Positions 1-10,369 are shown, counted from the stretch's first letter. The stretch is DNA of 64,000 bases from Hyphomicrobiales bacterium (GCA_002401155.1 NVSG01000002.1:779462-843461), one strand, 5' to 3'. Numbers and translations: made by a program. The notes: generated by a model not told the origin, from the letters alone.

Positions 1-665
1 CGCTTATCTTGACTGCTTTCTTGCTGACGTCTTGCCAGTCAAACGGCTCAGGCTCGTTTGTCGATACGCTGGCCGTATCCGAACAATCCATAGATCGTTC
101 GGCATCCTCTTCATTCATTTCACCGGATGAACAATCCTATGCCATTTTGCAGCCGCGGGTTCAAAAGACCTATCTTATCAATGGTCTGGCAAGCGCAGTT
201 CCCTTTATTGGTTATGGTTTTACCAATCTTTCGAAGAAAATCGAGGGTGGCAGGCTGTTCAGTTATATCACTCCGGTCGAAGGTAGTTTGCAGGCAGCTC
301 CCGCTGTGATGAAAGATATTCTCGCGGCCCATGCCCGAAATCCTGATGTGGAAATCAATCTGATCGGCATCAGCTATGGCGCAAACCTCGTGTCGCGAAT
401 TGCCTTAAAACTGCATAAGAGAAATATTCCCGTGCACTATTTGGGCACCATTGAAGGCACCCATTTGAAGCGCATTCCGCCAAATGTTCGCACCGCTGAT
501 AATTTCACCTGTACCCATCTTGATTGCACCAGAGCAAAGGCGCGGCTGGCGCGGGGAAACCAGATTACCCGATTGAACAGCTATAAGTTTAATTCTTCCC
601 ACATCCCATTGGGCAACAATCGAGAGATGCATAACCGGGTTCTGCACCAGATTGCTGCGCGATAA
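1..665 (+). CDS. lipoprotein with alpha/beta-hydrolase-like motif (5' partial)
   Basis: The reading frame is open to the left edge of the window, so the true start lies outside. The visible N-terminus is a hydrophobic stretch ending in a lipobox (L-L-T-S-C, Cys codon 33-35), which predicts a lipid-anchored envelope protein. Further on is G-I-S-Y-G, a G-x-S-x-G nucleophile elbow (Ser codon 372-374) typical of alpha/beta hydrolases, and the C-terminal part contains several histidines, one of which could complete a catalytic site. The product is probably a small envelope-attached esterase-like protein, but substrate and family name cannot be read from the sequence. It ends shortly upstream of ribH on the same strand. 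Confidence 0.6.
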   Translation, partial: LILTAFLLTSCQSNGSGSFVDTLAVSEQSIDRSASSSFISPDEQSYAILQPRVQKTYLINGLASAVPFIGYGFTNLSKKIEGGRLFSYITPVEGSLQAAPAVMKDILAAHARNPDVEINLIGISYGANLVSRIALKLHKRNIPVHYLGTIEGTHLKRIPPNVRTADNFTCTHLDCTRAKARLARGNQITRLNSYKFNSSHIPLGNNREMHNRVLHQIAAR

Positions 666-745
666 ATCCAACTTTATCCTTGCCTCTCTCCACCAATCAT
701 GGTTTGAGGACTTCAAATCCAACAAACCCGGTCCGGAGACCCACT

Positions 746-1174
746 TTGCCGCATCTATTAATTGTAGACGCCCAGTTTTATGCCGACATTGGCGATGAGC
801 TATTAAAAGGTGCATTTATGGCCCTTGCTGAGGCTGGCGCTACGTCCGATCATGTATCTGTTCCCGGCGTTCTGGAAATCCCGGCGGCGATTGCCATGGC
901 GGTAAGGGGCAATAAAAACTATGATGGTTATGTGGCCCTTGGCTGCGTCATCAGAGGCGAGACATCGCATTATGATATCGTCGCAATCGAATCTGCCAGA
1001 GCCATTATGAATATGTCGGTGGCAGAGCCATTGGCCATAGGCAATGGCATTTTGACCGTGGAAAATCGCGAACAGGCATGGGCCCGCGCGAAAGTCTCCG
1101 ACAAGAATAAAGGGGCAGGGGCAGCAAAAGCAGCTTTAGCCATGATCGAACTACACAAGAATATGAGTATTTAA
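746..1174 (+). CDS. ribH: 6,7-dimethyl-8-ribityllumazine synthase
   Basis: Lumazine synthase condenses 5-amino-6-ribitylamino-uracil with 3,4-dihydroxy-2-butanone 4-phosphate in the penultimate step of riboflavin synthesis. The family signatures V-P-G-V-L-E-I-P and [12 protein letters not shown] are present, the latter carrying the active-site His. I place the start at TTG 746 because GGAG sits 7 bases upstream and the protein then begins directly before the first beta strand (142 residues). An earlier in-frame TTG at 680 would add 22 residues with no family resemblance and no clear ribosome binding site. The stop codon is immediately followed by the nusB ATG, so the two are translationally coupled, as in many Hyphomicrobiales. 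Confidence 0.93.
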   Translation: MPHLLIVDAQFYADIGDELLKGAFMALAEAGATSDHVSVPGVLEIPAAIAMAVRGNKNYDGYVALGCVIRGETSHYDIVAIESARAIMNMSVAEPLAIGNGILTVENREQAWARAKVSDKNKGAGAAKAALAMIELHKNMSI

Positions 1175-1711
1175 ATGAGTGATCCAAAACCCGTCATCAA
1201 ACCTGCCAATAAACGCGGCCTTGCCCGTCTTGCCGCTGTTCAGGCCATCTACCAGATGGATTTGAGCGGTGCTGACCTGATGGAGGTTGTCGCGCAATTT
1301 GAAGAGCTTCGCCTCGGCAAAGAAATCGACGGCGAACTCTATCGCGAGGCCGATGAAAGCTGGTTCCGCGGCATTCTCGCCGGTGTGGTGAAAAACCAGA
1401 AGGATATCGATCCGCTTATCCATAATGCCTTGCCGGACGACTGGCCGTTGGCACGCATGCACACATTGCTGCGTTCTATTTTGCGCGCTGGTGTTTTTGA
1501 ACTGCAAAGCCGCAAGGATGTGCCTGCCCGTGTCGTCATCAATGAATATCTTGATGTGGCCAAATCCTTTTACGAGGAAGACGAGCCGAAACTGGTGAAC
1601 GGCGTTCTGGATCGGCTAGCGCGCGATATTCGCGTAGATGAATTTACCCCGAAACCGGATGAAGCTGCCGCGGACGAAGCTACCAAAGACAGCGACGAAA
1701 ATTCACAGTAA
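1175..1711 (+). CDS. nusB: transcription antitermination factor NusB
   Basis: All-helical NusB joins NusE (S10) on boxA RNA in the rRNA antitermination complex. The 178-residue product has the usual start ([12 protein letters not shown]), the central Y-R-E-A-D segment and the [14 protein letters not shown] conserved C-terminal helix, followed by an acidic tail rich in Asp/Glu/Ala, a common alphaproteobacterial extension. The ATG directly abuts the ribH stop. ribH-nusB pairing is conserved across Proteobacteria. No terminator is obvious before the next gene 100 bases downstream. Confidence 0.96.
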   Translation: MSDPKPVIKPANKRGLARLAAVQAIYQMDLSGADLMEVVAQFEELRLGKEIDGELYREADESWFRGILAGVVKNQKDIDPLIHNALPDDWPLARMHTLLRSILRAGVFELQSRKDVPARVVINEYLDVAKSFYEEDEPKLVNGVLDRLARDIRVDEFTPKPDEAAADEATKDSDENSQ

Positions 1712-1812
1712 AAGTTTTCAAATTCACTTGTTAAACATATTCAAAAAAGCGTATCAATAAGGCATATTCTTTCAGTTTCCTCCCAGAAACGCCTTTTAGG
1801 TTTTAAACTTGC

Positions 1813-3012
1813 ATGGAAATTAATGCCGTCGCGAAACGCAATGTGTTTCTGTTATCAGCTGCGCAATCTGTAGCAGGTGCCGCTGCACCCCTTTCGATCT
1901 CCATTGGGGGCCTCGCAGGTTTCTACCTTCTGGGAACCGACAAGTCTCTCGCAACCGTACCCATCACTGCATTTAATGTTGGTACAGCGCTGGTCGCCTT
2001 GCCTGCGGCAATGTTAATGCGCCGCATCGGGCGCCGCCTTGGCTTCATCTCCGGTGCGTCCATCGCTATTTGCGGTATGTTGATCGCAGGCTTTGCTTTG
2101 ATGGTAGCCAATTTCTGGCTGTTTGCTCTGGGGCTGATGGCCATTGGCGGCGGTAATTCATTCACCCAGCAATACCGTTTCGCAGCTGCCGATCAGGGTG
2201 GCGAAAAATTCAAGGTAAAAGCAATCTCATGGGTTCTTGCTGGCGGGGTGGGTGCTGCCATTATTGGCCCGCAAGTAGTAATCTTCGCACGGGATTTGAT
2301 GGCACCGGTAGAGTTTGCCGGGGCTTATTTCGCAGGCGTTGGCTTGCTGCTTTGCGGCATATTGATTCTGTCCTTCCTGAAGTTTGAAAAACCCCTGTCC
2401 AAACTGGAGCGGGCAAGCGAAGACACAGGCCGCCCTCTATTTGAAATCATCACCCAGCCGCGCTTTATGGTGTCGCTGATATGCGCAATTGGTTCTTACA
2501 CCTTGATGGCGTTCGTCATGACCGGCGCACCGCTGGCAATGATCGGCTGCGGCATATCCATCACCGACAGCACGCTGGGCATTCAGTGGCACGTCATGGC
2601 GATGTTTGGCCCAAGCTTTTTCACCGGCCATTTGATTGCCAGATTTGGCAAGGAAAGAATTGTCGCCGCCGGCCTGATTATTTTGATTAGTTGCGCGCTT
2701 GTGGCGCTCTCCGGTCTCGAGCTTTGGCAATTCTGGTTGGCACTAATTCTTTTAGGCATCGGTTGGAATTTTGGTTTTATCGGCGCCACAGCCATGCTGA
2801 CCGATTGTTATCGCCCCGAAGAAAAAAGCAAAGCTCAGGGCGCCAACGACTTCATGCTGTTTAGTTCCGTCGCCTTTGCATCCTTCATGTCGGGCCAAAC
2901 CTTGAACGCCTATGGATGGACTGGTTTGAACCTTGTGGTGTTCCCCGTAGTTGCGCTTTGCTTGATTGCTTTGGTCTATTTGGTACGCCATGAGCGAAAA
3001 ATAGCTGAATAA
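1813..3012 (+). CDS. MFS transporter
   Basis: A 399-residue integral membrane protein with about twelve hydrophobic segments and the loop 2-3 basic signature (M-R-R-I-G-R-R-L-G) of the major facilitator superfamily. Between the two six-helix halves lies a short polar loop (around residues 185-210). The second half contains the G-W-N-F-G-F-I-G-A-T motif typical of a YbfB/YcaD-like or drug-efflux-like subgroup. The substrate cannot be inferred. It stands alone between nusB and hppA, about 100 bases after nusB, and may have its own promoter in the AT-rich gap. Confidence 0.85.
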   Translation: MEINAVAKRNVFLLSAAQSVAGAAAPLSISIGGLAGFYLLGTDKSLATVPITAFNVGTALVALPAAMLMRRIGRRLGFISGASIAICGMLIAGFALMVANFWLFALGLMAIGGGNSFTQQYRFAAADQGGEKFKVKAISWVLAGGVGAAIIGPQVVIFARDLMAPVEFAGAYFAGVGLLLCGILILSFLKFEKPLSKLERASEDTGRPLFEIITQPRFMVSLICAIGSYTLMAFVMTGAPLAMIGCGISITDSTLGIQWHVMAMFGPSFFTGHLIARFGKERIVAAGLIILISCALVALSGLELWQFWLALILLGIGWNFGFIGATAMLTDCYRPEEKSKAQGANDFMLFSSVAFASFMSGQTLNAYGWTGLNLVVFPVVALCLIALVYLVRHERKIAE

Positions 3013-3205
3013 GCCTAGCCAATTGGTCTAATTTCTCAACAAATCGTTGACGTGCACAACTTTGTGACTAAGGTTCCCGACCAATGAGGCTGTTTTCTTT
3101 GTTGGAGCAGTTTCTTGTATCAATGGCCTTTTTGGGCTGGGCGTAAATCACCAACATTTTGAAGTTGATAACACTAATCAATGTGCAAAGAGAGATCATA
3201 AGATT

Positions 3206-5350
3206 ATGACACCTATCTATCTTGCCATGGCCGCCGGACTGCTTTCGCTGGTTTATGGATTTTGGGCTAGTAATTCGGTATTGAAAGCCGATGCTGGTAA
3301 CGAACGTATGCAGGAAATCGCTGGCTTTATTCAGGAAGGCGCTCAAGCCTATCTGTCTCGTCAGTATATGGCCATCTCGGTTGCCGGGGTCGTTGTTTTC
3401 GCAATCCTCTTCTGGCTGCTTGGGCTTTTGGTTGCAATTGGTTTTGCAATCGGCGCGGTTCTTTCCGGTATTGCAGGCTTTATCGGCATGCTTATTTCTG
3501 TACGTGCAAACGTCAGAACAGCGCAAGCTGCAAGCCAAAGCCTCGGTGCAGGTCTTGAAATTGCATTCAAATCAGGCGCTGTAACAGGCATGCTGGTTGC
3601 AGGTTTGGCGCTTCTGGGCGTTACCTTCTACTTCTGGTACCTGACCGCAATACAGGGTTTTGACCCAACACAAGACCGCATCGTGATTGACGCGATGGTG
3701 GCTCTTGGTTTTGGTGCTTCCCTGATTTCTATCTTTGCCCGTCTCGGCGGCGGTATCTTCACCAAGGGTGCAGATGTTGGCGGCGATCTGGTTGGTAAGA
3801 TTGAAGCCGGTATCCCTGAAGATGATCCACGCAACCCTGCAACCATCGCCGATAACGTTGGCGACAACGTGGGCGATTGCGCTGGCATGGCTGCTGATTT
3901 GTTTGAAACCTACGTGGTGACCGTTGTTGCTACCATGGTTTTGGCATCCATCTATTTCGTCAGTGCAGATGCACTCACCTTGATGATGTTCCCACTGATG
4001 ATTGGTGCCGTTTGCGTGGTGACTTCTATCATCGGAACTTTCTTTGTGAAGCTCGGTGCTAACAACTCCATCATGGGAGCGCTTTATAAAGGCTTCCTTG
4101 CAACAGCGATCCTGTCTGCAGTGGCACTCGTTGGCATCATCCAGTTCTATTATGGCATGGACACCGAATTCACCCTGGCATCCGGCGGAACAGTTTCTGC
4201 CAGCTCGTTGATGTATTGCGGCCTTATCGGTCTGGTTATCACTGGCCTGATCATCTGGGTAACGGAGTATTACACCGGTGTTGAATACCGTCCTGTGCGT
4301 TCAATTGCGCAGGCATCGGTTTCCGGTCACGGTACCAACGTTATTCAGGGTCTTGCTGTTTCGCTTGAATCAACTGCCCTTCCGGCATTGATCATCATTG
4401 GCGGCATCCTTTCCACATTCGCACTTGCCGGCCTGTTCGGCATTGCGATTACAGTGACAACCATGTTGGCTGTGGCTGGCTTTGTTGTGGCGCTGGATGC
4501 ATTTGGTCCTGTTACCGATAATGCTGGTGGCATCGCTGAAATGGCGAAACTTCCTCCTGAAGTGCGCAAGACAACAGATGCACTTGATGCGGTTGGCAAC
4601 ACCACCAAAGCGGTTACCAAAGGCTATGCCATTGGTTCTGCTGGCCTTGGTGCTCTGGTGCTGTTTGCAGCTTATACAGAAGATCTGAAGCACTTCGCCA
4701 CAGACGCGCCAGCCGGTTCGTTCTTTGAAGGCATTGGTCAGGTCGATTTCGGACTGTCCAATCCATATGTTGTGGTTGGTCTGCTGTTCGGTGGTCTGCT
4801 TCCATATATCTTCGGCGGCATGTCCATGACAGCCGTTGGCCGCGCCGCTGGTGCGGTGGTTGAGGAAGTTCGTCGCCAGTTCCGCGAAGAACCCGGCATT
4901 ATGAAGGGCACTGTGAAGCCTGACTACGGCAGAGCCGTTGACATGCTGACCAAAGCTGCGATCCGCGAAATGATTGTTCCGTCTATGTTGCCGGTTCTTT
5001 CACCAATCTTTTGCTTTTACGCAATCTATTGGATTACCGGCGATAAAGCACAGGGCTTTGCAGCTCTCGGCGCGATGTTGCTGGGTGTGATCGTAAACGG
5101 CTTCTTCGTTGCTGTTTCCATGACTGCCGGTGGCGGTGCATGGGATAACGCCAAGAAATCTTTCGAAGACGGTTTCGTCGACAAAGATGGCGTGAAGCAC
5201 GAAAAGGGCAGTGAAGCTCACAAGGCATCCGTTACCGGCGATACAGTTGGCGATCCTTATAAGGATACCGCTGGCCCTGCCGTGAACCCAATGATCAAGA
5301 TCACGAACATCGTGGCATTGCTTCTATTGGCAGTTCTTGCGCATCAATAG
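3206..5350 (+). CDS. hppA: membrane proton-pumping inorganic pyrophosphatase, K+-independent type
   Basis: This large inner-membrane enzyme (714 residues, about 16 helices) couples pyrophosphate hydrolysis to ion translocation. The pyrophosphate-binding signatures are intact: D-V-G-G-D-L-V-G-K (Asp190-Lys198) and [13 protein letters not shown] from Asp216. At the position that separates the two classes the protein has G-N-T-T-K-A with Lys468, where K+-dependent enzymes carry Ala; this predicts a K+-independent H+ pump like that of Rhodospirillum rubrum. The gene is followed first by a dispersed repeat whose AG completes its TAG stop, then by a strong bidirectional terminator shared with bamE. 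Confidence 0.96.
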   Translation: MTPIYLAMAAGLLSLVYGFWASNSVLKADAGNERMQEIAGFIQEGAQAYLSRQYMAISVAGVVVFAILFWLLGLLVAIGFAIGAVLSGIAGFIGMLISVRANVRTAQAASQSLGAGLEIAFKSGAVTGMLVAGLALLGVTFYFWYLTAIQGFDPTQDRIVIDAMVALGFGASLISIFARLGGGIFTKGADVGGDLVGKIEAGIPEDDPRNPATIADNVGDNVGDCAGMAADLFETYVVTVVATMVLASIYFVSADALTLMMFPLMIGAVCVVTSIIGTFFVKLGANNSIMGALYKGFLATAILSAVALVGIIQFYYGMDTEFTLASGGTVSASSLMYCGLIGLVITGLIIWVTEYYTGVEYRPVRSIAQASVSGHGTNVIQGLAVSLESTALPALIIIGGILSTFALAGLFGIAITVTTMLAVAGFVVALDAFGPVTDNAGGIAEMAKLPPEVRKTTDALDAVGNTTKAVTKGYAIGSAGLGALVLFAAYTEDLKHFATDAPAGSFFEGIGQVDFGLSNPYVVVGLLFGGLLPYIFGGMSMTAVGRAAGAVVEEVRRQFREEPGIMKGTVKPDYGRAVDMLTKAAIREMIVPSMLPVLSPIFCFYAIYWITGDKAQGFAALGAMLLGVIVNGFFVAVSMTAGGGAWDNAKKSFEDGFVDKDGVKHEKGSEAHKASVTGDTVGDPYKDTAGPAVNPMIKITNIVALLLLAVLAHQ

Positions 5351-5402
5351 AGCACTTCCCAAAAAGTGGGAACCGGTTTTTGGATAAGAAGTGCGCTCTA
5401 AA
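5349..5402 (+). repeat. dispersed stem-loop repeat, family 1, copy A
   Basis: The copy begins with AGAGC, the AG of which belongs to the hppA stop codon. It folds as an outer stem GCACTTC (5352-5358) with GAAGTGC (5388-5394) and an inner stem CCAAAAA (5359-5365) with TTTTTGG (5377-5383). Related copies lie at 10121, 10947 and 23851. The layout resembles the intergenic AGAGC...GTGCG elements I know from rhizobial genomes. Confidence 0.8.
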
Positions 5403-5421
5403 CAACTGGAATAACGAATAC

Positions 5422-5460
5422 AAAAAACCCCGGAGTTCTTTCGAACTCCGGGGTTTTTTA
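5422..5460 (+). terminator. bidirectional intrinsic terminator between hppA and bamE
   Basis: CCCCGGAGTTC pairs perfectly with GAACTCCGGGG across a TTTC loop. It is flanked by six A residues on the left and six T residues on the right, so it can end transcripts from hppA (+) and from bamE (-). Confidence 0.93.
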
Positions 5461-5484
5461 TTGTCGGAAATTTGAACCGGTAAT

Positions 5485-6000
5485 TTAGAACCCGCCGCCG
5501 CCGGGGGTATCTTGAGCTGTTTGGCCAAGAGCCGCGTTCGGGCTGGCTCGTCCTGTCAACAACTGGTTCAGGAAGGTGTAATCCTTGCCGCTGGTCGAAG
5601 TAGTGCGTGAGATGAAGTCAAACACCTTGCCGTCCTGTAAACCGTATTTGGCCACACGGCTCACAGTATTGGCATCATCAAAATAGACCGACAAAACCTG
5701 TTGATCCTTTATTCTGGCTTTTTGGTAGGTGTAGCGTTTTGTTCTGGTCTGGGAGATGTAATAAAAAACCTCGGTCTTGAATTGCCCGGTAGTGGAGGGC
5801 GACCCCAAGGCCAACAAGACCTGATCACGGCTCGAACCAACAGGGATGAGGTCTAACTGATCAGAATTGATGATTGCCCCATGGCGCATCACTTTTTCGG
5901 TGGTACAGCCGGTCAATCCACCAATGGCAGGCAGCGCGATCACGACAGCCAGCGCCAGACGTCTGCCAGACATGATTTTCAAATTATTGCCCATACTCAT
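5485..6000 (-). CDS. bamE: outer membrane protein assembly factor BamE (SmpA/OmlA) lipoprotein
   Basis: BamE is the small lipoprotein of the BAM complex that helps insert beta-barrel proteins in the outer membrane. A signal peptide ends in the lipobox L-T-G-C. The mature part has the family core: H-G-x-x-I, L-D-L-I-P-V-G-S-S-R-D-Q-V-L-L-A-L-G-S-P-S and F-Y-Y-I-S, followed by a Gly-rich tail. The protein is 171 residues with the first ATG; the second ATG (5994) is equally credible, since AGGA lies about 8 bases upstream of it and only 2-4 from the first. It is convergent with hppA and divergent from the bc1 chaperone gene, an arrangement conserved in rhizobia. Confidence 0.9.
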   Translation of the reverse strand: MSMGNNLKIMSGRRLALAVVIALPAIGGLTGCTTEKVMRHGAIINSDQLDLIPVGSSRDQVLLALGSPSTTGQFKTEVFYYISQTRTKRYTYQKARIKDQQVLSVYFDDANTVSRVAKYGLQDGKVFDFISRTTSTSGKDYTFLNQLLTGRASPNAALGQTAQDTPGGGGF

Positions 6001-6204
6001 TATCCTATTCCCGGCTCAATACGATCTGTCGCCGGGTTCTTAATCTTGAGAAAAAGTGCCTATCTCAATGTTACGGCAATATCAACCGCCAGATACCGCA
6101 GAGTCAAATTCTCATATTGCTAAATTCAAAAAATAATGTGGGAATTTTCAGCCATATGAGCTAAATCAATCGTAGCTAGACCAATAGACGGAATAGACCC
6201 CACA

Positions 6205-6750
6205 ATGCTCTCTCGCATATTTGACAGAAACAAAAACACGCCCACAGTACCGCACCAACTTTATGGCACGGTTGTGGCGCAAGCTCGATTGCCGGTGTTT
6301 TTTACCGATTACCAGTTTCCCGATACCGTAATGGGCCGTTTTGATGTGCTGATATTACACGTATTTTTGCTGTGCCATCGTCTGGGTCTTGAGGGGCAGG
6401 CAAAGGCCGATAATCTCTCTCAGGAAGTATTTGATTGCTTCGTTGAAAACCTGGAAACCGCTTTGCGGGAATTGGGTATTGGAGATTCAAGCGTCCCAAA
6501 AAAGAAAAAGAAACTGGTGCGCAGTTTTTATGGTGTCGTCGAGGATTTCAACGAATCCCTAAAATCACGCGATCTGGCATTGCTGGCTGATGCTATTAAC
6601 AAACGGTTTTACGACAATGGTAACACGGAAATTTCCGCACAACTGGCCAAGTATTGCTGCGCTGCAAGCGATCAATTGATGCAAAGCAAAATCAAACTAT
6701 TTTATCAGGGCGAACTGTCGTGGATCAATGTTCCGCAAGTGCAATCCTGA
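6205..6750 (+). CDS. ubiquinol-cytochrome c chaperone family protein (CBP3/UQCC1-like)
   Basis: The 181-residue product fits the Ubiq_cyt_C_chap family, the bacterial relatives of mitochondrial CBP3/UQCC1, which assist assembly of the cytochrome bc1 complex. Seen in the sequence are the N-terminal Y-G-x-x-V-A-Q-A-R segment, F-P-D-T-V-M-G-R-F-D-V-L-I-L-H near residue 45 and the basic K-K-K-K-K-L-V-R-S-F-Y-G segment, all family hallmarks. No signal peptide is seen, so the protein is likely cytoplasmic or peripheral at the inner membrane. It is followed after 22 bases by the YceD-like gene and probably co-transcribed with it. Confidence 0.85.
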   Translation: MLSRIFDRNKNTPTVPHQLYGTVVAQARLPVFFTDYQFPDTVMGRFDVLILHVFLLCHRLGLEGQAKADNLSQEVFDCFVENLETALRELGIGDSSVPKKKKKLVRSFYGVVEDFNESLKSRDLALLADAINKRFYDNGNTEISAQLAKYCCAASDQLMQSKIKLFYQGELSWINVPQVQS

Positions 6751-6772
6751 GGCGAACAGGGAGTTTGCTAAA

Positions 6773-7339
6773 ATGAATACAAAAAATGAAATTCCGCAGT
6801 TTCTGCTCAACATCATCACCATGCCGAAAGCTGGTTATGCCAGAAAATTATCACCTGACGAACGCCAAAGGGATGCAATCGCTGGATCATGCGGTCTGAC
6901 CGCCATAGTTGCGTTTGAGGCAAACATTGAATGCAAGCCATGGCACAGGGATGGGGTGACGGTTTCCGGTCGTATCACCGCTGATATAGAGCAGGCATGC
7001 GCCGTCAGTCTGGAACCGATTTTCAGTACTATCGATACGGAATTCTCGGCTCACTTCGTGCCGGAAGGCTCCCGGCTGGCTTTGCCTCCCAAACAGGTTG
7101 ACGGTGAAATCGTGTTTGAGTTTGAAGGCGAGGACGCCCCCGATATTCTCGATGGGGAAGAGGTCGATCTATGGGAGGTCGTGCTCGAGTATTTCAATCT
7201 GGAAATTGACCCTTTTCCAAGGGTTGAAGGTCAGGAAATGCTTGTTGAATTACCCGATGAAAAAGCAGAGGAAGAGGTGGAAGAGGATAAGGTTTCTCCA
7301 TTCGCCATCCTTGCTGCATTAAAACGTAATGATTCGTGA
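6773..7339 (+). CDS. YceD/DUF177 family protein
   Basis: A 188-residue soluble protein of the YceD (DUF177) family, often associated with 23S rRNA accumulation and found next to rpmF or plsX. The conserved C-x(n)-C-A-V-S-L-E-P region near the middle and the acidic D-G-E-E-V-D-L-W-E-V-V-L-E-Y block with L-E-I-D-P-F-P are present. The C-terminus is strongly acidic and ends with S-P-F-A-I-L-A-A-L-K. I choose ATG 6773, 9 bases after CAGGGAG; an upstream in-frame start at 6728 would overlap the chaperone gene. The position directly before plsX is the standard one. Confidence 0.88.
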   Translation: MNTKNEIPQFLLNIITMPKAGYARKLSPDERQRDAIAGSCGLTAIVAFEANIECKPWHRDGVTVSGRITADIEQACAVSLEPIFSTIDTEFSAHFVPEGSRLALPPKQVDGEIVFEFEGEDAPDILDGEEVDLWEVVLEYFNLEIDPFPRVEGQEMLVELPDEKAEEEVEEDKVSPFAILAALKRNDS

Positions 7340-7459
7340 ACTCATATACAGGTAAAAACAAGTTAGCGGTTGTGTAGGGGCGACAAACAGCTATCGTCTT
7401 TTTTCAATCAGATTTTTAATGCGCTCGACCTAACCCACGACGAAGGAAATAATCGATAT

Positions 7460-8518
7460 ATGGCTGCAACGCTGACTATTTCATTGGACGCTATGGGAGG
7501 GGATAGCGGGCCGCAAGTTGTGCTTGCCGGCGCCGATCTTGCGTTGGAGCGTAAACCCTATTTACGCTTTGAAATTTATGGGATTGAGGATGAAGTTTTA
7601 CCGATTCTCAAAAGTTTTCCCAAGCTTGAAGCCGTATCAAATTTCCATCATTGCGACATCGCCATCACCATGGACGAAAAGCCGGGCAAGGCTTTGCGCA
7701 AGGGCCGTTTCAAATCGAGCATGTGGCAAGCGATAGCTGCCGTTAAAGAGGGCACGGCAGACGCCTGCATCTCTGCCGGTAATACTGGCGCATTGATGGC
7801 AATGGCCAAGTTTTGCCTTCGCACACAAGCAGGCGTTGATCGCCCGGCAATGGCCGCGATCTGGCCAACGCTGGTTGGAGAATCAATCGTTCTTGATGTG
7901 GGCGCAAATATTGGCGCTGATGCAGGGCAACTGATTGACTTCGCCGTCATGGGAGCCGCAATGGCCCGAGCGCTGAATGGCGCGGAAAAACCAACCGTCG
8001 GATTACTCAATATCGGCGTTGAAGAAGTCAAAGGACAGGAAGACGTGCGCGAAGCAGGACAGATTTTGCGCGATTCTGACCTTTCAAATCTTCATTACCA
8101 CGGCTTTGTCGAAGGCGATGACCTTGGCAAAGGAACCGTGGATGTGGTGGTTACCGAAGGCCTCTCGGGCAACATTGCCTTAAAGACCGCCGAGGGCACT
8201 GCGAGACAAATTTCAGGCTATCTGCAAGCCGCCATGAACCGCACCTTGCTGGCACGGCTGGGATATTTGCTTGCCAAAGGCGCGTTCGACCAATTGCGTG
8301 AGAAAATGGACCCGCGCAAGGTCAATGGCGCCGTCATGGTGGGGTTGAACGGGGTCGTGATCAAAAGCCACGGGGGCACGGATGGCGAGGGATTCGCCGC
8401 TGCCATCGAAATGGGACATGACATGGCAGCCAACGGCCTTTTGGAAAAAATCAAGAACGATCTGGAGCAGTTCAACCAGCTTCGTTCTCAGGAAGAAGAA
8501 ACAGGACAAGACACATGA
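7460..8518 (+). CDS. plsX: phosphate acyltransferase PlsX
   Basis: PlsX makes acyl-phosphate from acyl-ACP and phosphate, feeding PlsY in phospholipid synthesis at the inner membrane. The product begins [10 protein letters not shown], the family N-terminal signature, and continues through [15 protein letters not shown] and V-V-T-E-G-L-S-G-N. The start is ATG 7460, with AAGGA about 12 bases upstream; it gives 352 residues, the usual size, while the longer open frame upstream has no family similarity. The last codons overlap the fabH start (ATGA), so translation is coupled. Confidence 0.96.
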   Translation: MAATLTISLDAMGGDSGPQVVLAGADLALERKPYLRFEIYGIEDEVLPILKSFPKLEAVSNFHHCDIAITMDEKPGKALRKGRFKSSMWQAIAAVKEGTADACISAGNTGALMAMAKFCLRTQAGVDRPAMAAIWPTLVGESIVLDVGANIGADAGQLIDFAVMGAAMARALNGAEKPTVGLLNIGVEEVKGQEDVREAGQILRDSDLSNLHYHGFVEGDDLGKGTVDVVVTEGLSGNIALKTAEGTARQISGYLQAAMNRTLLARLGYLLAKGAFDQLREKMDPRKVNGAVMVGLNGVVIKSHGGTDGEGFAAAIEMGHDMAANGLLEKIKNDLEQFNQLRSQEEETGQDT

Positions 8519-9486
8519 TACGATCGGTGATCACGGGGTGTGGATCATACTTACCGGAAAACATTGTAACCAACGATGACTTAGCTAAAACCGTCGATAC
8601 AACCGATGAATGGATTGTTCAGCGTACTGGTATCCGTCAACGCCATATTGCAGAGGACGGCGAAACCACCGCAGATTTGGGTGAAAAGGCCGCACGCGCT
8701 GCCATGAAAGACGCGGGCATCACTGTTGATGATCTGGATCTGATCATTCTGGCGACTTCCACGCCCAATAACACATTTCCGGCAACCTCCGTCGAAATCC
8801 AGCACAGGCTGGGCATGAACCATGGTGCAGCCTTTGATATGCAGGCCGTTTGCTCCGGTTTTGTTTTTGCGCTGACCACCGCTGACCAATATCTCAAATC
8901 CGGTTTTGCCAAACGCATTTTGGTGATTGGTGCTGAAACCTTTTCTCGCATTTTAGATTGGGAAGACCGCACCACCTGCGTACTGTTTGGCGATGGCGCG
9001 GGCGCTGTTGTGCTTGAAGCTCGCGAAGGCGAGGGGAGTGTCTCGGATCAGGGCATACTGACCTGCCAACTCCGCTCCGATGGTTCTCACAAGGATAAGC
9101 TCTATGTGGATGGTGGTCCCTCCACAACCCAGACCGTTGGTCATTTGCGCATGCAGGGCAAGGAAGTATTCCGTCATGCGGTTGGCATGATCACCGACGT
9201 GATTGTCGCCTCCTTTAAAGCAACAGGCCTTAATGCCGACGATCTCAACTGGTTCATCCCCCATCAGGCCAATAAACGCATCATCGATGCCTCTGCCAAA
9301 AAACTTAAAATATCGCCGGAAAAAGTGGTTATCACTGTCGACCATCACGGCAATACTTCGGCTGCATCAATCCCGCTTGCTCTTTGCGAAGCTGTGGCCA
9401 ATGGCAAGGTGAAGAAGGGCGATCTCATAATGCTGGAGGCAATGGGCGGAGGCTTTACCTGGGGCGCTATATTGCTGCGTTGGTAG
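8515..9486 (+). CDS. fabH: beta-ketoacyl-ACP synthase III
   Basis: FabH starts fatty acid synthesis by condensing acetyl-CoA with malonyl-ACP. The catalytic triad is visible: Cys113 (A-V-C-S-G-F), His250 (W-F-I-P-H-Q-A-N) and Asn280 (H-H-G-N-T-S-A-A-S). The length of 323 residues is normal. The gene overlaps plsX by four bases and is followed by ihfA after 250 bases, the usual rhizobial order plsX-fabH-ihfA-merR. Confidence 0.97.
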   Translation: MIRSVITGCGSYLPENIVTNDDLAKTVDTTDEWIVQRTGIRQRHIAEDGETTADLGEKAARAAMKDAGITVDDLDLIILATSTPNNTFPATSVEIQHRLGMNHGAAFDMQAVCSGFVFALTTADQYLKSGFAKRILVIGAETFSRILDWEDRTTCVLFGDGAGAVVLEAREGEGSVSDQGILTCQLRSDGSHKDKLYVDGGPSTTQTVGHLRMQGKEVFRHAVGMITDVIVASFKATGLNADDLNWFIPHQANKRIIDASAKKLKISPEKVVITVDHHGNTSAASIPLALCEAVANGKVKKGDLIMLEAMGGGFTWGAILLRW

Positions 9487-9736
9487 AACCAATATCCTGA
9501 AAATTCAAAAAAAATGAAATTATCAGTTTTTTGGAATAGTTCCGCCAAGTTCTTGAATATTCTTTACATTTGCCCTAACGTCTATTGTGGAGTTCAGTAA
9601 CGTGTCTTGAGAAGTATAGACGGTCACTGGGATTCATGAAATAGTTGTCCTGTTAAGCAATCGAGGAAACCGTCCATTCGGTTGTATTGTTTAATTGGAA
9701 GTTGTTGTGGTCTAAAATTATAAATGGAATTGCGTC

Positions 9737-10045
9737 ATGGGGGGTAAAACACTGACCCGGGTAGATTTATGTGAAGCGGTTTACCAAAAGGTTGGTTTAT
9801 CGAGAACTGAGTCTGCTGATTTGGTTGAAATGGTACTTGATACGATTTGTGATGAAATCGTCAAAGGCGAATCGGTGAAGCTGTCATCATTCGGCTCATT
9901 TCATGTGCGCGACAAAAAAGAACGTATTGGTCGCAACCCAAAAACGGGCGAAGAAGTGCCGATTACACCGCGCCGTGTAATGGTTTTCAAAGCATCCAAT
10001 GTGCTAAAACATTCCGTACTCGATGGAAATCGCAAACAGTCTTAA
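9737..10045 (+). CDS. ihfA: integration host factor subunit alpha
   Basis: IHF-alpha heterodimerises with IHF-beta and sharply bends DNA at specific sites. The 102-residue product has the HU/IHF fold with the beta-arm motif G-R-N-P-K-T-G (residues 65-71), whose Pro intercalates in DNA, and [11 protein letters not shown] downstream. ATG 9737 gives the standard N-terminus (K-T-L-T-R-V-D-L). The 250-base gap from fabH suggests a separate promoter. A small hairpin overlapping the stop codon forms its terminator. Confidence 0.96.
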   Translation: MGGKTLTRVDLCEAVYQKVGLSRTESADLVEMVLDTICDEIVKGESVKLSSFGSFHVRDKKERIGRNPKTGEEVPITPRRVMVFKASNVLKHSVLDGNRKQS

Positions 10046-10057
10046 GGGCTGTTTTTT
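10036..10057 (+). terminator. intrinsic terminator of ihfA
   Basis: ACAGTC (10036-10041) pairs with GGCTGT (10047-10052) around TTAAG and is followed by a run of six T. The loop contains the ihfA stop codon. Confidence 0.75.
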
Positions 10058-10369
10058 GTGACTTCAAAATGTTCACTGCTTAAGAGGCGGTGGCGCATTT
10101 GATTCTGAACGGTTTTCATTAGAGCACTCCCGAAAAGTGAAAACTGGTTTTCGGATAAGAAGTGCGTAAAAATAAACGAGTAGAGCGTTTAAGCAATTCA
10201 ACGAAAAGCGAATATACTCTAACTTTTTTTGTTATCACCTTGTTTCTGTGACATTGTTGCCATTTTCTTTGCGTTCTGATTTTTCATCAATTATGTTTTT
10301 CATGCAGGGGGTTTTTAACCTCTAGGCGACTGGAAACGTCGCCAGAATTGCTAATTGGAGACATCCTTG
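10058..10369. other. intergenic region ihfA-merR
   Basis: No gene is seen in this 312-base gap. It holds repeat family 1 copy B (10121-10170), then a second palindromic module (10181-10220, beginning AGAGCGTTT and ending ACTCT) of a kind also common in rhizobial intergenic DNA, and a hairpin GGCGAC/GTCGCC (10325-10343) in the presumed merR leader without a T run. Confidence 0.6.
10121..10170 (+). repeat. dispersed stem-loop repeat, family 1, copy B
   Basis: Starts TTAGAGCACT and ends AGTGCG. The inner stem is CCGAAAA with TTTTCGG; compared with copy A (CCAAAAA/TTTTTGG) the third pair has changed from A-T to G-C on both sides. Here the element lies free between genes instead of on a stop codon. 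Confidence 0.75.

Noticed and set aside
3047..3075. TTGACG-based promoter upstream of hppA
   Set aside because: The -10 region at the right distance (AAGGTT) is too poor to report as a feature.
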